From: Terriglobia bacterium | GTDB lineage: Bacteria > Acidobacteriota > Terriglobia > UBA7540 | Direction: 5' to 3' | Assembly: GCA_030040995.1 (NCBI GenBank) | Contig: JASHOS010000254.1 | Span: 1 to 32,565 of the forward strand | Length of the DNA stretch: 32,565 bases | Shown: positions 7,455 to 15,564 of the stretch, piece after piece | How the letters are laid out: each line of letters opens with the position of its first letter | Numbering within the stretch: position 1 is the stretch's first letter | Position numbers and translations under genes: made by a program | Notes under the pieces: model-generated | The model's input: the letters and a program-made list of their open reading frames with translations, nothing else | What the model was told of the DNA's origin: nothing | Databases searched by the model: none

Positions 7455-10037
7455 ATGCAAAGCACAAATGCAAGTTGCCGCTTCTCGCGTGCCAAGCTGA
7501 GTGGTGGCAGGAACAACGGAGGCCGTCAACCAGTGTCTGTAGCTTTACTTCTAGCTGCGCTGCTCACGGCCTGTCTCTATCCCTCCGTCTCGCTTGCCGA
7601 GACAAAGATCACATATTTGCAGGGTAACTATGCCGTCCCGCAATCGCCTCAGACGACGGTTACCGTGTCTTTCACCAAAGCTCAAACCGCCGGCGACCTC
7701 AATGTGATCGTCGTTGGATGGAACGACAGCGTCTCTACCGTTAATTCGGTCACTGATGAGAGCGGGAACTCTTACGCTCTCGCGGTTGGACCAACGGTCG
7801 TCAGCGGCTATTTATCGCAATCCATTTACTACGCCGCGAACATTGTCGCCGCGGCAGCGGGAGCAAACGCGGTTACGGTGACCTTCTCGACGGCTGCCGC
7901 CTACCCTGACATCCGCATTTTGGAATACAGCGGAGCAAGCCCGAGCAATCCGGTTGACGTTACTGCCGCCGGCAGCGGCAGCAGCAAGACGAGCACCAGC
8001 GCTGCCGCCACCACGACCAACGCCACGGATCTGATCTTTGGCGCCAACATCGTCGAGACCGGGACCAAATCCGCCGGCAGCGGCTTCACCGCGAGGCTGC
8101 TCACGTCGCCGGACGGTGATATTGCAGAAGACAAGATGGTGACGGCAACGGGAAGCTATGACGCCACCGCCCCACTCACTTCCTCCGGGCCGTGGATCAT
8201 GCAGATGGTCGCCTTCCGTACGCCAAGCGCCGAGGCGCCAACGGTGCCCGGTAGCTTGACCGCCACGGCGGCAAGCACCAGCCAAATCAATCTCAGCTGG
8301 ACTGCATCGACCAGCAGCCTAGGGGTCGCAAACTACATTGTTGAGCGATGCGAGGGGGCCGGCTGCACGAACTTCACCCAGATTGCCACTCCGACGGCAA
8401 CTACCTATAGCGATACCGGTCTCGCCTCGGGCACGAGTTACAGCTACGAAGTGCAGGCCAAGGACATCGAAGGAAACCTGAGCGCCTATTCCAATGTAGC
8501 GAGTGCAACGACGCCTGAGGCTGCAGCATCAACCATTACCTACGTGCAGGGGAATTACGCCACTCCGCAGACACCCGAGACCACGGTGACGGTTCCTTTT
8601 GCTAGCGCGCAGAGCGCGGGCGACCTCAACGTGGTCGTCGTAGGCTGGGCCAACTCCACCTCCACCACTTCCGTCACCGATGCGAGCGGCAATACCTATG
8701 CCCTCGCCGTCGGCCCTACTTCCGTCAGCGGTTATCAATACCAGTCTATTTACTATGCCAAGAACATTGCCGCCGCGACAGCGGGCGCGAACGCCGTCAC
8801 AGTGACGTTCTCGCCGGCCGCAGCCTACCCTGACATTCGGATTTTGGAATACAGCGGTGCCGATCCTAATAACCCCGTAGATGTCACGGCTGCGGCCAGC
8901 GGGACGAGTGGTACCACCAGCGCCACGGCAACGACCACCAACGCCACCGACCTGATCTTCGGCGCCAACGACGTTTGGACGTACACCACGGGGCCGGGCA
9001 GCGGCTTCACCCAGAGAATGCTGACTGTACCGGACGGAGACATTGCGGAAGACGAGATGGTGACGACAACGGGAAGCTACAGCGCTACAGCTCCTCTCAG
9101 CTCATCCGGGGCATGGGTCATGCAAATGGTGGCTTTCCGAACACCGGTAGGTTCCTCGGCGGTCGACCTAGGCGTCCTGGCCCCCACTCCCACGAGCGTT
9201 AGCTTTGGAAATGTGGCCGTAGGCAGCACGTCAAGCCAAAGCGTCGTCCTTAGCAACACCGGCAGCGCCTCGGTTACCATATCTGCAGCGACAGTAACCG
9301 GCACCGGATTCAGCGCGAGCGGTTTGTCGTTTCCGTTGACTCTGGCCGCCGGACAAAGCGCAACCTTGACGGTCACGTTTTCTCCTTCCTCGGCTGGAAG
9401 CGTGTCGGGAAGCGTCTCACTTGTCAGTAATGCGTCGGATTCCACCTTGGCAGTTCCGCTTTCCGGGACAGGCGCCACGCAAACCCTCTCTGTGAGCCCC
9501 AGCACTTTGAGCTTTGGCGACGTGACGGTGGGCAGCAGCAGCGTTCTCCCGGTCGTGGTTACCAATGCCGGGACAGCCAGCGTTACAGTCTCCTCGGTTG
9601 CGATCTCCGGCGCGGGCTTTAGCTTTACGGGACCTGCTCTGCCGTTGACCCTGGCATCCGGCCAGGACACCAGCCTCAGCGTCACGTTCGACCCGACAAC
9701 CGCCTCAGGTGATGTCACTGGCAGTCTCTCCGTAGTCAGCAATGGCACCAATTCACCGACCGTGGCGTCGCTTACTGCCGCTGGGGTGAACCAGCATTCG
9801 GTCGCGCTGAGCTGGACTGCCAGCACTTCCACAGGCGTGACCGGTTACAATGTATTTCGTGCGACAGTTTCCGGTGGCCCGTACACTCAACTTAATACGT
9901 CGGAGATTACCGGGACTACGTACACGGACACCACCGTAGAAGCAGGAGAGACGTACTATTACGTGGCAACCGCGGTTACCTCGACAGATGACAGCGCCTA
10001 CTCCAACCAGGCGACCGCTGTTGTTCCTTTCCCGTAA
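7455..10037 (+). CDS. Large secreted multi-domain beta-sandwich protein (Fn3 and choice-of-anchor-D modules)
   Basis: An 860-aa exported protein, the only plus-strand gene. A signal sequence occupies about 26-48; SLA|ET would suit signal peptidase I, but LTAC with Cys40 also fits a lipobox. In order: unknown beta-rich module A1 (51-256), Fn3 (264-353), A2 (359-564, a near-duplicate of A1), two choice-of-anchor-D/HYDIN-like modules (about 573-674 and 676-776, each with an SFG-V-VG motif and a TVTFSP or SVTFDP motif), then a final Fn3 (781-857). It ends AVVPFP with no PEP-CTERM or other visible sorting tail. Probably an extracellular adhesin or matrix protein; no catalytic residues are recognised. 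The GAGGG ribosome site supports this start. Confidence 0.85.
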   Translation: MQSTNASCRFSRAKLSGGRNNGGRQPVSVALLLAALLTACLYPSVSLAETKITYLQGNYAVPQSPQTTVTVSFTKAQTAGDLNVIVVGWNDSVSTVNSVTDESGNSYALAVGPTVVSGYLSQSIYYAANIVAAAAGANAVTVTFSTAAAYPDIRILEYSGASPSNPVDVTAAGSGSSKTSTSAAATTTNATDLIFGANIVETGTKSAGSGFTARLLTSPDGDIAEDKMVTATGSYDATAPLTSSGPWIMQMVAFRTPSAEAPTVPGSLTATAASTSQINLSWTASTSSLGVANYIVERCEGAGCTNFTQIATPTATTYSDTGLASGTSYSYEVQAKDIEGNLSAYSNVASATTPEAAASTITYVQGNYATPQTPETTVTVPFASAQSAGDLNVVVVGWANSTSTTSVTDASGNTYALAVGPTSVSGYQYQSIYYAKNIAAATAGANAVTVTFSPAAAYPDIRILEYSGADPNNPVDVTAAASGTSGTTSATATTTNATDLIFGANDVWTYTTGPGSGFTQRMLTVPDGDIAEDEMVTTTGSYSATAPLSSSGAWVMQMVAFRTPVGSSAVDLGVLAPTPTSVSFGNVAVGSTSSQSVVLSNTGSASVTISAATVTGTGFSASGLSFPLTLAAGQSATLTVTFSPSSAGSVSGSVSLVSNASDSTLAVPLSGTGATQTLSVSPSTLSFGDVTVGSSSVLPVVVTNAGTASVTVSSVAISGAGFSFTGPALPLTLASGQDTSLSVTFDPTTASGDVTGSLSVVSNGTNSPTVASLTAAGVNQHSVALSWTASTSTGVTGYNVFRATVSGGPYTQLNTSEITGTTYTDTTVEAGETYYYVATAVTSTDDSAYSNQATAVVPFP
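7605..9146 (+). repeat. Intragenic duplication encoding modules A1 and A2
   Basis: DNA at 7605-8222 and 8529-9146 encodes two copies of the same roughly 206-residue module, separated by one Fn3 domain. Shared blocks include SGNSYALAVGPT/SGNTYALAVGPT, AYPDIRILEYSGA, TTTNATDLIFGAN and PDGDIAED. The nucleotide sequences are also clearly similar, indicating a fairly recent duplication. Confidence 0.85.
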
Positions 10038-10061
10038 GGGTTTCATACCCGGCGGTCAGGC

Positions 10062-10712
10062 TCACAGCACTAGCTTACGGCAGTAGAAAGCCTCCGCGTA
10101 GCCGCTGGGAGAGTTGCACTCCATCCCTCGCAGCCGCAGGAGCGAGATAAACGTGCTTTCCTCAAACCATCGCTTGCCGTGCTGGGACTGGAAAGCCTCC
10201 ATAATGTATTCCATTTTTTTCTGGCTTAATCGTTTCTCCAGCGGCACGTAGACGCCGGGCTGGCCCAGATCACCGTCGTATTTCGGAATCTCGTATTCCA
10301 GAATCCAATGATCCCGAAAGGTGTTCCAAGTTAATTCCCCTATGGTGCGGTGATCCTGATGAGCATCATTTCTGCTGGGAGTGAAGATCAGATCCGGCGA
10401 GACCGCCTTAAGCTCTTCGAAGACCTCTTTCACCTCAGCGCCCGCGAACGGGAGAAAGCCGTCCCGAAAGCTTTTCAGCAGCGGCCCTCGTAAATCGCCA
10501 CCACTCGCAAACAGCGCAGCCGCTCGCCGAGCCTCCATCTCGCGGACTCCGGCGGCGCTAAAGACTACCCAGTGAAATACGGTGCCGGGATATTGCTCCG
10601 CCAGTCGGAGAACCGTGCCACCACAGCCGATTTCGATGTCATCGGAGTGGGCTCCCAGGCATAGCACGGTGAACCGCTTGGCGGCCGCTCCCTGCAGGCT
10701 TAGCTGGAGCAT
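10062..10712 (-). CDS. PIG-L family deacetylase
   Basis: Zinc-dependent N-deacetylase of the PIG-L/LmbE family, which removes acetyl groups from GlcNAc-type sugars or related compounds. From the ATG at 10712 it is 216 aa. The metal motif GAHSDDIEIGCGGT gives H22, D24 and D25, and the second motif RNDAHQDHRTIGE gives H118 and H121. The frame stays open to an ATG at 10838, but that would overlap the upstream gene by 139 bp; the 10712 start overlaps it by 13 bp and gives a normal N-terminus. It is the last gene of the nucleotide-sugar module and converges with the plus-strand gene, with only 24 bp between stops. It may expose an amine on a sugar made by the neighbouring genes; that is inference. 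Confidence 0.9.
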   Translation of the reverse strand: MLQLSLQGAAAKRFTVLCLGAHSDDIEIGCGGTVLRLAEQYPGTVFHWVVFSAAGVREMEARRAAALFASGGDLRGPLLKSFRDGFLPFAGAEVKEVFEELKAVSPDLIFTPSRNDAHQDHRTIGELTWNTFRDHWILEYEIPKYDGDLGQPGVYVPLEKRLSQKKMEYIMEAFQSQHGKRWFEESTFISLLRLRGMECNSPSGYAEAFYCRKLVL

Positions 10713-11530
10713 ACGCCGGTGAGCACCAGTTCTGTAGCGTTCGATTTGGAGCAGGACGCCTGATCCCAGACTTTCCACGGCGCCGCTCCCTGATTTAACT
10801 CCTCGAGGCGTTGTTTGTCCTTGAACGTGTCCATGCACTGCCAGAAGCCATCGTACTTCTGCGCTAACAGAGCTTGCTTCTCGATCAGCCGCTGAAAAGG
10901 CTCACGCACCAATTCCTCGCCCGGTTGCATATAGCGGAAGATCTCATTCCGCATCACGAAAAAGCCGCCATTAATCCAAATGCTGGTGCGGTTCAGCGCG
11001 CAAATGTCCCTGACGATGCCCCCCGGCCCCGATTCGACGAGGTCAAAGCTGGCGGTGGGTTGCACCACCAGGAGAGATGCAACGGCTGAGCTCAGTCGGA
11101 AGGTCTTCACGAGGGCCGGGAGGGAGACATCGCTTAGCCCATCGCCGTAATTTGCAAGAAACATTTCTTCATCCTGCAAGTAGGATTCTACCGCCTTCAA
11201 CCGCTCGCCAATATTGGCATTGGCTCCGGTTTCCACAAACGTGATGGTCCAATCATCGATATCGCGGTTCACGAACCGGATGTCCTTTCCTCCCCGTGAC
11301 CAGACGAAATCATTCGAAACTGATTCATCGTAGTTCAGGAAGTACTCCTTAATGGAGCTGCCCTTGTACCCGAGGCAAAGAATGAAATCTTTATGTCCAA
11401 AATGGGCATAGTACTTCATGAGGTGCCACAGAATGGGTCGCGTACCGATGTGAACCATGGGCTTGGGGATATCGTCCGCATAGCCCCTGAGACGCATTCC
11501 GGCTCCTCCACAGAAGAGAACTACTTTCAT
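10700..11530 (-). CDS. rfbF: Glucose-1-phosphate cytidylyltransferase (RfbF-like)
   Basis: Nucleotidyltransferase expected to make CDP-glucose from CTP and glucose-1-phosphate, the entry step to CDP-linked deoxysugars. 276 aa: N-terminal GGAGMRLR nucleotide loop (8-15), PKPMVHIG (22-29), metal-binding Asp130 in NYGDG, WINGGFF (185-191) and GFWQCMDT (228-235), all family hallmarks. The start is supported by a GGAGGG ribosome site about 5 bases before the ATG. It lies just downstream of a palindromic element (11561-11660) and overlaps the PIG-L gene. The usual next enzyme, CDP-glucose 4,6-dehydratase, is not in the window, so either it is encoded elsewhere or the product sugar differs from the classic abequose/tyvelose type. 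Confidence 0.9.
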   Translation of the reverse strand: MKVVLFCGGAGMRLRGYADDIPKPMVHIGTRPILWHLMKYYAHFGHKDFILCLGYKGSSIKEYFLNYDESVSNDFVWSRGGKDIRFVNRDIDDWTITFVETGANANIGERLKAVESYLQDEEMFLANYGDGLSDVSLPALVKTFRLSSAVASLLVVQPTASFDLVESGPGGIVRDICALNRTSIWINGGFFVMRNEIFRYMQPGEELVREPFQRLIEKQALLAQKYDGFWQCMDTFKDKQRLEELNQGAAPWKVWDQASCSKSNATELVLTGVCSS

Positions 11531-11552
11531 GACTGCCCTCCGTCCTCAGTAA

Positions 11553-11668
11553 ATGGTGAGGTAATCCCTCAGTTTTCGGTGCACTTGTAGCGGCGGGTTT
11601 AGCCCACCAAGCAGTATGGCGGCATAAAGCCGCCTCTACGAGCCGGAACTGAGGGATTACATGGTGAG
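11553..11668 (+). mobile_element. Palindromic MITE-like element, copy 3, intact ends and perfect 8-bp target duplication
   Basis: The best-preserved copy. The element body is 100 bp (11561-11660). Terminal inverted repeats are perfect over 12 bp: GTAATCCCTCAG (11561-11572) and CTGAGGGATTAC (11649-11660). Perfect 8-bp direct repeats ATGGTGAG flank it at 11553-11560 and 11661-11668. The interior carries the two GC-rich hairpins common to the family and has no coding capacity. Ends starting GTAA with an 8-bp duplication are the pattern described for the IS66 family, so an IS66-type transposase elsewhere in the genome could have mobilised it. The right duplication ends one base before the stop codon of the methyltransferase gene. 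Confidence 0.88.
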
Positions 11669-11669
11669 T

Positions 11670-12953
11670 TCAGCAAATGGTAACTTCCGGGATGGGTACC
11701 ACAAAGCGCCCTCCCCATTCCCGAATGTACTTCAATTGGCTCATGATCTCGTCCTTCAGGTTCCAGGGGAGAATGATGACGAACTCCGGCCTGGTCTCCG
11801 ATATCCGGCTCGGATGATGAATCGGGATGTGAGTGCCCGGAAGGAACCGGCCCTGCTTATGCGGACTGCGGTCAACCGTGTACTGAATGAGGTCTTTCCC
11901 GATGCCACAATAGTGCAGGAGCGTTGCGCTTTTGCCCGGCGCCCCATAGCCAGCGACGGATTGACCCTGACGTGCGGCGGTGGTGAGGAAGTTCAGGAGC
12001 GCCAGCTTGGTTTCCTTGACCTGCCGCCGGAATCCCGCGTACCCCTCGGGCGAGGCCAGCCCCAAGCTCTCTTCCTCCGCAATGAGCTTTGAGACCGCCG
12101 GCTCGACGTTGAGCGTGCGATTCTCCGTGCGGCAGGCATAGACGCGAAGCGAGCCGCCGTGCGTCGCCAGCTCTTCCACGTCGAACGCCTTCAGGCCGTG
12201 AGCCTCCAGGATCCGCGCCGTGGTGAGCAGTGAGAAATAGGAAAAATGCTCGTGATAAATGGTGTCAAACTCGTTGCACTCGATAAGCCGCAGCAGGTGG
12301 GGAAACTCGAGCGTAAGAACTCCCTCGGGCTTGAGCAGGATTCGGAGTCCTTCCACAAAATCGTTAAGGTCCGGGACCTGCGCCAGAACGTTATTCCCGG
12401 CAATCAGATCGGCCGAGCGCCCTTCTGCAGCCAGCTCGGCCGCGAGCCGCGTGCCGAAGAACCGAACCAAGGTAGGCACTCCTTTTTCCTCTGCTATGCG
12501 GGCTACGTTGGCCGCCGGCTCGATTCCTAAAACGGGCACGTTGCGCCGGACAAAATACTGCAGCAAGTAGCCATCATTGCTCGCAACCTCGACCACAAGC
12601 TTTCGCTCGTTGAGGTCAAAACGTCCCGCCATCTGTTCGCAGTACTGCTCGCAGTGTTTCAGCCAGGAATCTGAATAAGAAGAGAAATAGGGATAATCGC
12701 CAAAGATATCTTCCGGGCTTTCGTATTGTTCGAGCTGCACCAAAAAGCATTGGTCACAGACAAAGACGTGAAGGGGATAATAGATTTCTCCACGGTTGAG
12801 GTCCTCGGCGGAAGGATAAGTCTCACACAGCGGCGACATTCCGAGATCAACGAACGTCCGCTCAAGCGGGGCGCCGCAAAATCGGCACGGCTTTACCTGG
12901 GCATGCGATTCTGTCTCGGGCGATACGAGCGTGCTAGTCATTGTTTGGCTCAT
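11670..12953 (-). CDS. NDP-sugar C-methyltransferase (TylCIII/TcaB9-like)
   Basis: SAM-dependent methyltransferase predicted to put a methyl group on a carbon of a keto-sugar nucleotide. 427 aa in the three-part family layout: an N-terminal zinc-binding domain with C23, C26, C66 and C69 (CRFC and CDQC); a central Rossmann domain with EVASNDG (122-128) and the YHEH motif (233-236) that marks the active-site region; and a C-terminal domain with GYGAPGKSATLLHY (335-348). The length is normal for the family. The ATG at 12953 has a GGAG ribosome site about 6 bases upstream, which lies in the eroded end of a palindromic element. With the cytidylyltransferase and SDR epimerase it points to a branched-chain CDP-sugar. 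Regiochemistry cannot be read from sequence. Confidence 0.92.
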   Translation of the reverse strand: MSQTMTSTLVSPETESHAQVKPCRFCGAPLERTFVDLGMSPLCETYPSAEDLNRGEIYYPLHVFVCDQCFLVQLEQYESPEDIFGDYPYFSSYSDSWLKHCEQYCEQMAGRFDLNERKLVVEVASNDGYLLQYFVRRNVPVLGIEPAANVARIAEEKGVPTLVRFFGTRLAAELAAEGRSADLIAGNNVLAQVPDLNDFVEGLRILLKPEGVLTLEFPHLLRLIECNEFDTIYHEHFSYFSLLTTARILEAHGLKAFDVEELATHGGSLRVYACRTENRTLNVEPAVSKLIAEEESLGLASPEGYAGFRRQVKETKLALLNFLTTAARQGQSVAGYGAPGKSATLLHYCGIGKDLIQYTVDRSPHKQGRFLPGTHIPIHHPSRISETRPEFVIILPWNLKDEIMSQLKYIREWGGRFVVPIPEVTIC

Positions 12954-12954
12954 G

Positions 12955-13030
12955 GAATCTCCAAAGTAGTAGGGGCGGGTTTATCTCGCCACTGTCAGAG
13001 GGCGGCATAAAGCCGCGTCTACAGGGATAT
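12955..13030 (+). mobile_element. Palindromic MITE-like element, copy 4, shortened and degenerate
   Basis: The core GGGGCGGGTTTATCTCGCC...GGCGGCATAAAGCCGC matches the family. The ends GGAATCTCC and AGGGATATC are decayed forms of the GTAATCCCTC/GAGGGATTAC termini, and about 20 bp of the left arm is missing. No flanking duplication remains. It fills most of the 99-bp gap between the SDR epimerase and the C-methyltransferase and supplies the latter's ribosome site. Confidence 0.65.
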
Positions 13031-13052
13031 CAAGGGCGAACCATTGGGCTAG

Positions 13053-14105
13053 TCAGGCAACAACGGTCGCCGCCGCGACGCGCCGGATGCGGCGCAGCGA
13101 AGCGTCCAACTGGCCCGCCTGCTGCAAGCTGCGGATGTGGGCAATGCGGACATACCGTCCGCGCTCCACATCTTCCACTGTGAGCCCTGCGGCCCGGTAA
13201 GAGTCATAGAGTTCCTGCGCGCCGAGGCGGGCAGTCCATTGCGGCCGGAAGCCCGGGAGCACGCGGCGGATCTTGTCGCAATTGACGCGGTAGCAGCGTT
13301 TGTCGGGTCCACCGCCGGGAGCGTATTCCACGTGGCATCCGAGCACCGTCTCGGCGACAATGGCGGCAAGTTCGTGCATCCGGTAATTCTCATCGGTTCG
13401 CCCCACGTTGAAAACTTCGTTATGCACAGCGGCGCGGGGCGCTTCGAGTACGGCGAGCGCGGCCGCGATGATGTCACGGATATGCACGATCGGACGCCAG
13501 GGAGTGCCATCGCTCTTGATATAAACTCTCCCCTCCGTGTATGCCCGCGCGACAAAATCGTTCAAGACGATGTCGAGCCGTAGGCGTGGAGACGCGCCGT
13601 AAGCCGTCGCGTTTCTCAGGAACGTTGGACTGAAGCGGTCATCGGCCAGTAGGGCCACGTGTTGCTCAAACAGGACCTTAGTCTCACCGTAAGGAGTGAT
13701 CGGATTGAGCGGGGCAGTCTCGTCGTGCATCGCGTCGCCCGCTGCGCCGTAAGTGCTGCAGGAGGACGAAAAGACAAAGCGTCTCACGCCCGCCGCCTTG
13801 GCTAATTGAGCCAGACGGACCGAGGCGTGATAGTTGATGCTGTAGGTAAGGCTCGAATCGAGGTCGCCGAGGGGATCGTTCGAGAGCGCGGCCAAGTGCA
13901 AAACCGCGTCAAACCCGTCGAGATCCGCCTTGGTCAAATCACGCAGATCCTTCCGGATTTCCAGAATCTCTGCCGGCGCCTCGCCCAGGTCGCAGCCCGC
14001 ATAAAGGTCAGAATCCAGCCCCACAACTTCGTGCCCGGCGGCTTGCAAAATCGGTCCCGCGACCGCGCCGATATAACCTTTATGGCCTGTTAATAGTATT
14101 CGCAT
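13053..14105 (-). CDS. NAD-dependent nucleotide-sugar epimerase/dehydratase (extended SDR)
   Basis: 350-aa extended short-chain dehydrogenase. The NAD-binding motif TGHKGYIG (6-13), SSSCSTYG (113-120) and the catalytic YGETK (Y139, K143) are intact. [10 protein letters not shown] and [12 protein letters not shown] are further sugar-nucleotide SDR blocks. The overall style is closer to UDP-glucose 4-epimerase/keto-sugar reductase types than to CDP-glucose 4,6-dehydratase (RfbG), so it likely epimerises or reduces the keto-sugar in this module; the exact reaction is open. It lies 28 bp downstream of the DUF4910 gene and is presumably co-transcribed. The ATG at 14105 is preceded by GGAGACAAAGAGCT, an acceptable ribosome site. 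Confidence 0.9.
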   Translation of the reverse strand: MRILLTGHKGYIGAVAGPILQAAGHEVVGLDSDLYAGCDLGEAPAEILEIRKDLRDLTKADLDGFDAVLHLAALSNDPLGDLDSSLTYSINYHASVRLAQLAKAAGVRRFVFSSSCSTYGAAGDAMHDETAPLNPITPYGETKVLFEQHVALLADDRFSPTFLRNATAYGASPRLRLDIVLNDFVARAYTEGRVYIKSDGTPWRPIVHIRDIIAAALAVLEAPRAAVHNEVFNVGRTDENYRMHELAAIVAETVLGCHVEYAPGGGPDKRCYRVNCDKIRRVLPGFRPQWTARLGAQELYDSYRAAGLTVEDVERGRYVRIAHIRSLQQAGQLDASLRRIRRVAAATVVA

Positions 14106-14133
14106 AGCTCTTTGTCTCCAGTTTCAATTTGTC

Positions 14134-15531
14134 CTACCGGTCAATGCCAGACGAGGCGGCAACAGGGCACTGCGTGGCGATTTCGCGCGCCACCGTTCCG
14201 GAATGGTTTTCTTCTTCATCCTCAGTAACAGGCGAAAGCAGCCCCGCCGCCAATAAGAGAGCAGCAGCCTCGCTAATGAGAGAAAAAGCCACGCCGGATC
14301 GCTCCGTGATATCAAGCAAAGAGTGACCGCCGTCAGAAAGGTTTAACACCCACAGCCGCGCATTAATTTCCGCATCAAGATCACCGCTTCCTGCCGGACT
14401 GTAGAGCCCTCGGCGCCCCAGTTGAGGTTCGCAGTAGGGGTTCAGGTTGCGATACGTAAGGTTCTCCTCCAGCACGTCCACAATGCCGGCGCACACGCGA
14501 AGCGCGCCGGTAAGCTGCTGGGGTTGGATGAAATCCAGGTTATCCGCCGAGGTGTGGTATTGCGGAAATGTTCCCCATACGCTGCGCATCAAACACCCGA
14601 CGGGAAGGTTGAAGCCGGGCGAGCAGAACTGACGCTCCTCATAGCCATAGGGCGTGAATTCAAGAATCTCCGGTGATTCGGTAAGCTGGGTGAGAACGTG
14701 CGCCGCGGCGCAGTCAATCTCGGCGTTCCCCCTCCGGCTCTTCTTATAGTGGAAGCCACTCGAGTCTCCTATACAGGTCAGCACCAATCCGTGGCGGACG
14801 TGATTCGCGGCCTCCCGGTTTCGCGCCAGCCAGGCGATGGGTCCGATCGTTCCAGGGATAAAAAGAAAGCGGTACGAATAGCGAAGATCGCGTCGCGACA
14901 GCAGGCCTGCAAGAAACGTTGCAACGCTTAGCCCCGAAAGATTGTCATTGGCAAGCGACGGGTGGCAAACGTGACAAGAAAAGAGAACCTCATCCGTAGA
15001 CCGCCCGGGAAGATAGCACTCGCCGTAGGTCAGATGGCCTTCGCCTAGCTCGGAGTCGATGCAAACTTCGTACTCGCTGTCTTCGAGCGCCATCAATTGG
15101 TTGTGAGAAAGGCAGAATCCCCAGTCTTCCTTGTAATAGGACGTGCGGTAAGGAACCCAGTCAGGATGCTCCGGAATCGTGAACAGATGAGGCTTGAGCT
15201 CGCTCAGTGGCATGGTGGCATGCACGGGAGCGCTGTAATTCACCACGTGCAGGTTATGTTTCTGGAAATCGACGACGCGCTCTCCCGCTGGCGACTTAAT
15301 GAACGCATCTCGAATGTTCCATTCTTTGGGGACGTTCCAATCGAAGACCTGCGTCCCTGTCGGAATTTCGGTAATCTCAAGCGGAATTCTGGATTGAATC
15401 ATGGCCAGCGTCTGCCGGATTCCATCGCCCGTAATGCTGCGGCAAATCGGGTAAAGCTCCGCCGCAAAGCCGTGCAGGTCCTGGCCTAGCTTCACGCCGT
15501 CCAACTCGCTGATATCCTTAAGCAGTGCCAT
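14134..15531 (-). CDS. DUF4910/DUF2172 aminopeptidase-like protein
   Basis: A 465-aa protein of a family found in glycan gene clusters, built on an M28-like zinc-peptidase fold with an inserted domain and a C-terminal winged helix. It opens with the family signature AAELYPICRSITGDGIRQTL. Candidate metal or active-site residues are His190 in CHVCHPS, Asp196 in LANDNLSG, Glu298 in YEERQF and His326 in PQYHTSADNLD. The C-terminal winged helix (about 385-435) includes ILIL-type helices around GHSLLDITERSG. There is no signal peptide, so it is cytoplasmic. Its position next to nucleotide-sugar enzymes suggests hydrolysis of an amide on a sugar precursor, but no function is established. The ATG at 15531 is preferred over the TTG at 15543. 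Confidence 0.87.
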   Translation of the reverse strand: MALLKDISELDGVKLGQDLHGFAAELYPICRSITGDGIRQTLAMIQSRIPLEITEIPTGTQVFDWNVPKEWNIRDAFIKSPAGERVVDFQKHNLHVVNYSAPVHATMPLSELKPHLFTIPEHPDWVPYRTSYYKEDWGFCLSHNQLMALEDSEYEVCIDSELGEGHLTYGECYLPGRSTDEVLFSCHVCHPSLANDNLSGLSVATFLAGLLSRRDLRYSYRFLFIPGTIGPIAWLARNREAANHVRHGLVLTCIGDSSGFHYKKSRRGNAEIDCAAAHVLTQLTESPEILEFTPYGYEERQFCSPGFNLPVGCLMRSVWGTFPQYHTSADNLDFIQPQQLTGALRVCAGIVDVLEENLTYRNLNPYCEPQLGRRGLYSPAGSGDLDAEINARLWVLNLSDGGHSLLDITERSGVAFSLISEAAALLLAAGLLSPVTEDEEENHSGTVAREIATQCPVAASSGIDR

Positions 15532-15564
15532 AACCTCGTACAAAGCCTGGGTAATTCAGGTCGA

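Noticed and set aside
7812-8285. 157-codon minus-strand frame over module A1
   Set aside because: Gly/Arg-rich composition typical of an antisense shadow; no motif.
9077-9832. 251-codon open frame on the minus strand opposite the large secreted protein
   Set aside because: It is a shadow of the repetitive, Thr/Ser/Val-rich plus-strand gene, with no recognisable domain and no ribosome site. The plus-strand frame has clear signal peptide and Fn3/anchor-D modules.
10038-10061. GGGT-TTCAT-ACCC after the plus-strand gene as a terminator between convergent genes
   Set aside because: Only a 4-bp stem and no T-tract; too weak to call.
13053-14105. CDP-glucose 4,6-dehydratase (RfbG) to complete the CDP-sugar pathway
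   Set aside because: The N-terminal and substrate-side motifs fit epimerase/reductase-type SDRs better than RfbG, so the dehydratase was left as missing.
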